Of a stretch of DNA of 9,390 nucleotides, positions 7,336-9,390 are shown in pieces. Under the pieces are notes generated by a model that saw only the letters and a list, made by a program, of their open reading frames with translations, was not told the DNA's origin and searched no databases. Positions within the stretch are counted from its first letter, which is position 1. Each line of letters opens with the position of its first letter. The DNA is from Tissierellales bacterium (GTDB lineage Bacteria > Bacillota_A > Clostridia > Tissierellales > JASKZW01), in assembly GCA_030147425.1 (NCBI GenBank), contig JASKZW010000058.1:1-9390 (forward strand), given 5' to 3'. The position numbers were made by a program, and so were the translations under genes.

Positions 7336-8410
7336 TTTTTACCACCTCATCATATATTTTCAAACTTTCAATTCCTTTATAAATTCTTAATACTCCCTGG
7401 TTTAAAGCTTCCATTTCATTTTCCCCAGGATATATATAAATATCCCCTATAAAAGAGGTTGAATCTTTGATTCTATTTGTAATGTATGATGAATAACTAA
7501 GTCCACCAGTTAATAAAATTCCATCTACTTCCCCTTTTAAGACACTGGCCATAGAACCTATTTCCTTATTTATTTGATAAATCATCCCATCATAAATAAG
7601 TTTTACATAATTATCTTTATTTAATTTTTCTTCTATTAGTCTTCCATCATTAGTTCCTAGGTAAGATATTAAACCACCTTTCCCATTTAACATGGTCATG
7701 ATTTCTTTATATGAATATTTACCAGAATAAGATAAATCAACTAAATCCCCAACAGGTAGGCTACCTGTTCTTTCTGGTGAATAAGGTCCCATCTCATTTG
7801 CATTATTGGTATCAACTATCTTACCTTTTTTTATAGCGCATACTGAGATTCCACCACCTAAGTGAGCTACTATTAGATTGGTAGAGCTTGCTTCTTGATT
7901 CTTTTCCTTTAAATATTTATTAACCACTGCTTTAATATTTAATGCATGTAATCTTGATTTTCGCTCTATTTTATTTAGGCCAGATATTCTAGATATAGGA
8001 TCTAACTCATCTACTGAAACTGGATCCACTATATAAGACTTTATTTTATTTGGATCCCCTATTTTTCTAGCTAAAATACCTCCTAGGTTAGAGGCATGTA
8101 TACCGCCAACTCCAGAATATAGGTCTTCAAGCATTTTATCGCTAACTTCATAAACACCACTAGGTATAGGTCTTAGCATTCCTCCCCTAGCTGCTATATA
8201 AGTTAAATCATCTTCTTTGATTTCTTCATCTTCCAACCATTCTTTTATTAAAGCTAAACGATAGTCTATTTGATTATATATACTATCAAAATTCGATAAA
8301 ATATCAACAGAATGGGCTAGATTTTTTTCCTTTATTTTCTTATTATTTTCAAAATATGCTATTTTAGTAGAGGTAGAACCTGGATTTATAATTAAAGATT
8401 TTGTCTCCAT
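7322..8410 (-). CDS. buk: Butyrate kinase paralogue (first copy, diverged active-site loop)
   Basis: A 362-residue protein of the butyrate kinase family, expected to make ATP and a short or branched-chain acid from the acyl-phosphate. Conserved motifs: INPGSTSTK at 8-16, HASNLGG at 105-111, HLGGG at 183-187, [14 protein letters not shown] at 211-224 and TGGL at 301-304. It differs from the canonical copy where the usual [15 protein letters not shown] becomes NANEMGPYSPERTG (203-216), one residue shorter and without the DGE. The C-terminus carries about ten extra lysine-rich residues, part of which overlap the start of ptb. The ATG directly abuts the cdaR stop (TAGATG), and its AGGAG at 8423-8419 lies inside cdaR, so it appears translationally coupled to cdaR. 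It may be a branched-chain or other-acid kinase. Family assignment is firm; substrate is open. Confidence 0.93.
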   Translation of the reverse strand: METKSLIINPGSTSTKIAYFENNKKIKEKNLAHSVDILSNFDSIYNQIDYRLALIKEWLEDEEIKEDDLTYIAARGGMLRPIPSGVYEVSDKMLEDLYSGVGGIHASNLGGILARKIGDPNKIKSYIVDPVSVDELDPISRISGLNKIERKSRLHALNIKAVVNKYLKEKNQEASSTNLIVAHLGGGISVCAIKKGKIVDTNNANEMGPYSPERTGSLPVGDLVDLSYSGKYSYKEIMTMLNGKGGLISYLGTNDGRLIEEKLNKDNYVKLIYDGMIYQINKEIGSMASVLKGEVDGILLTGGLSYSSYITNRIKDSTSFIGDIYIYPGENEMEALNQGVLRIYKGIESLKIYDEVVKNEKL

Positions 8411-9390
8411 CTACTCATCTCCTAACAAGTCTATTTCTATTTCATCAGGTACTAATTCTAAAGTCGAACCTTCTAAGCCTTCTACACTAAGTTTTACCCT
8501 GTGACTGCCTGCTTCTAAGCCTGACAAATCAGATTTAATAGTAAAGTCTTCTATGGAAATATTCCCTAAATCTTCCTTGGACTTAATAATAAGTTTTAAG
8601 TCTCCTCTGTAAGTTTCAAGGTCCACTTCTAATCCTTCTCCCAAATTTTGAAAGTCTATATCATTTATATTATAATTTATGTTTTTTTCATTTCCCTTAC
8701 TATCATTATTTCCACTACTAGTATTGCCAATTTTAAGTTTTATAACTTCCTTGTCAACTATGGCTATTCCTTCTGGAACTATTAGTTCTAATTCTAAGCC
8801 ATTCTTTAGATCTTCTTTTCTTATCGGTTTAGTTTTTAACTCCTTAATCCCTTCTATTAGTTCTTTTCTCCCCTTAATTTTAACCTTTTTAGGTTGTATA
8901 CTTATATCTTTTAATATTTCTTCATCTATATTAATTGTCTGTAAGTTTATTGGTACTTCCTTAGTTTTATAAACAGGTATATAAACATCAACAGAAGCCT
9001 GCTCCACATTTAAGCCCCTTACTACTTCTCCCTCTTCATTTAATACCTTTAGTGGTACATTAGCACTAATATCTTCAGTCTTATCTGTAAGTTCTACACT
9101 GGCTACCACCTTAAAGACAGACTCTACTAGGTATCTAGGTCCTTCTATATATAGGGAATGTGGCTTATGATTAGCTTCTCCTAGTTCATAGCCTTCAGGT
9201 AGGTCCCCAACAGTTTCTACTAGTATTGGGACCTCTTTTCTAATTATCTTTTCGAATTTAAATAAAATATCCTTGGATGAAATATTAGCTAGCCTTACTT
9301 GGCTCGGTAACTCAACCATAACAGGAACTTTAAATGTTCCTTCTTCATAACCATCCAAATCAACTGCCGCTAGTATATCACTATCATCTA
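8411..9390 (-). CDS. cdaR: CdaR (YbbR-domain) regulator of cyclic-di-AMP synthase, C-terminal part (cut by right edge)
   Basis: CdaR is a membrane-anchored extracytoplasmic protein that binds and modulates the diadenylate cyclase CdaA. The reading frame stays open to the right edge with SDILAAVDLDGYEEGTFKVP, a normal YbbR strand pattern, so the TTG at 9358 is internal and the true start, with its transmembrane anchor, lies outside. Counting from that TTG, YbbR-type repeats can be seen: the end of one to about residue 37, a second at about 40-130, a third at about 131-210, and a last at about 231-315. The third and last are separated by an Asn/Ser/Gly/Lys-rich linker at 211-230 (bases 8669-8728). 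Three to four repeats is usual for the family. cdaA is expected just beyond the right edge. The stop abuts the next gene's ATG. Confidence 0.9.
   Translation of the reverse strand, partial: DDSDILAAVDLDGYEEGTFKVPVMVELPSQVRLANISSKDILFKFEKIIRKEVPILVETVGDLPEGYELGEANHKPHSLYIEGPRYLVESVFKVVASVELTDKTEDISANVPLKVLNEEGEVVRGLNVEQASVDVYIPVYKTKEVPINLQTINIDEEILKDISIQPKKVKIKGRKELIEGIKELKTKPIRKEDLKNGLELELIVPEGIAIVDKEVIKLKIGNTSSGNNDSKGNEKNINYNINDIDFQNLGEGLEVDLETYRGDLKLIIKSKEDLGNISIEDFTIKSDLSGLEAGSHRVKLSVEGLEGSTLELVPDEIEIDLLGDE

Noticed and set aside
7112..7390. Plus-strand open frame of 92 residues
   Set aside because: Antisense to the start of ptb and the end of the first buk; low-complexity Ser/Ile/Leu content fits the complement of AT-rich coding DNA.
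5349..8410. Acetate kinase and phosphotransacetylase (ackA-pta)
   Set aside because: The kinases are about 360 residues with the INPGSTS and GPxSPERxG motifs of butyrate kinase, and the transferase has the Ptb length and motifs, so butyrate-family assignments fit better.
8679..8972. Plus-strand open frame of 97 residues resembling a hydrophobic small protein
   Set aside because: Antisense to cdaR. The apparent hydrophobicity comes from complementing Lys/Glu-rich codons, and the reverse frame has clear YbbR structure.
9356..9358. TTG as the start codon of cdaR
   Set aside because: The frame continues upstream without a stop to the window edge and encodes normal YbbR sequence (SDILAAVD), and a start here would lack the membrane anchor.

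Overview
The window looks like a piece of an AT-rich, anaerobic, amino-acid-fermenting Firmicutes chromosome, probably Clostridia or Tissierellia. This rests on strong A/T codon bias with frequent AGA and ATA, strong GGAGG-type ribosome-binding sites, a CdaR (YbbR) and GlmM pair, and a ferredoxin-dependent 2-oxoacid oxidoreductase beside phosphate butyryltransferase and butyrate kinases. The genus is not resolved. Every real gene is on the minus strand, so transcription runs from high to low coordinates. I see no mobile elements, RNA genes, CRISPR arrays or significant repeats, and no gene-free stretch longer than about 100 bases.

In order of transcription: the 3' part of cdaR, the cyclic-di-AMP cyclase regulator, cut by the right edge (8411-9390); a butyrate kinase paralogue (7322-8410); phosphate butyryltransferase ptb (6436-7335); a second butyrate kinase (5349-6422); a cysteine-free P-loop nucleotide-binding protein of unknown role (4655-5332); a four-subunit VorB-type 2-oxoacid:ferredoxin oxidoreductase (ferredoxin 4403-4633, alpha 3319-4380, beta 2567-3319, gamma 2028-2567); a hairpin terminator (1989-2020); a CCA tRNA nucleotidyltransferase with an HD domain (638-1969); and the 5' part of glmM, which starts at TTG (1-541) and is cut by the left edge. 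From cdaR to the gamma subunit, genes abut, overlap by 1 to 14 bases or are at most 22 bases apart, so they look like one transcript.

The metabolic genes form a short energy-conserving route. The oxidoreductase decarboxylates a 2-oxoacid (most likely the branched-chain oxoacids from valine, leucine and isoleucine) to acyl-CoA and reduced ferredoxin. Ptb swaps CoA for phosphate, and a Buk kinase transfers that phosphate to ADP, giving ATP and a short or branched-chain fatty acid. This is the oxidative arm of a Stickland-type fermentation. No genes for making butyryl-CoA from acetyl-CoA are visible, which favours the branched-chain reading.

The most notable points are that this cassette plus cca lies between cdaR and glmM, which are adjacent in the well-known cdaA-cdaR-glmM operon; that one ptb is flanked by two diverged buk genes, one with an altered active-site loop; and that an uncharacterised P-loop ATPase or GTPase sits inside the pathway operon.
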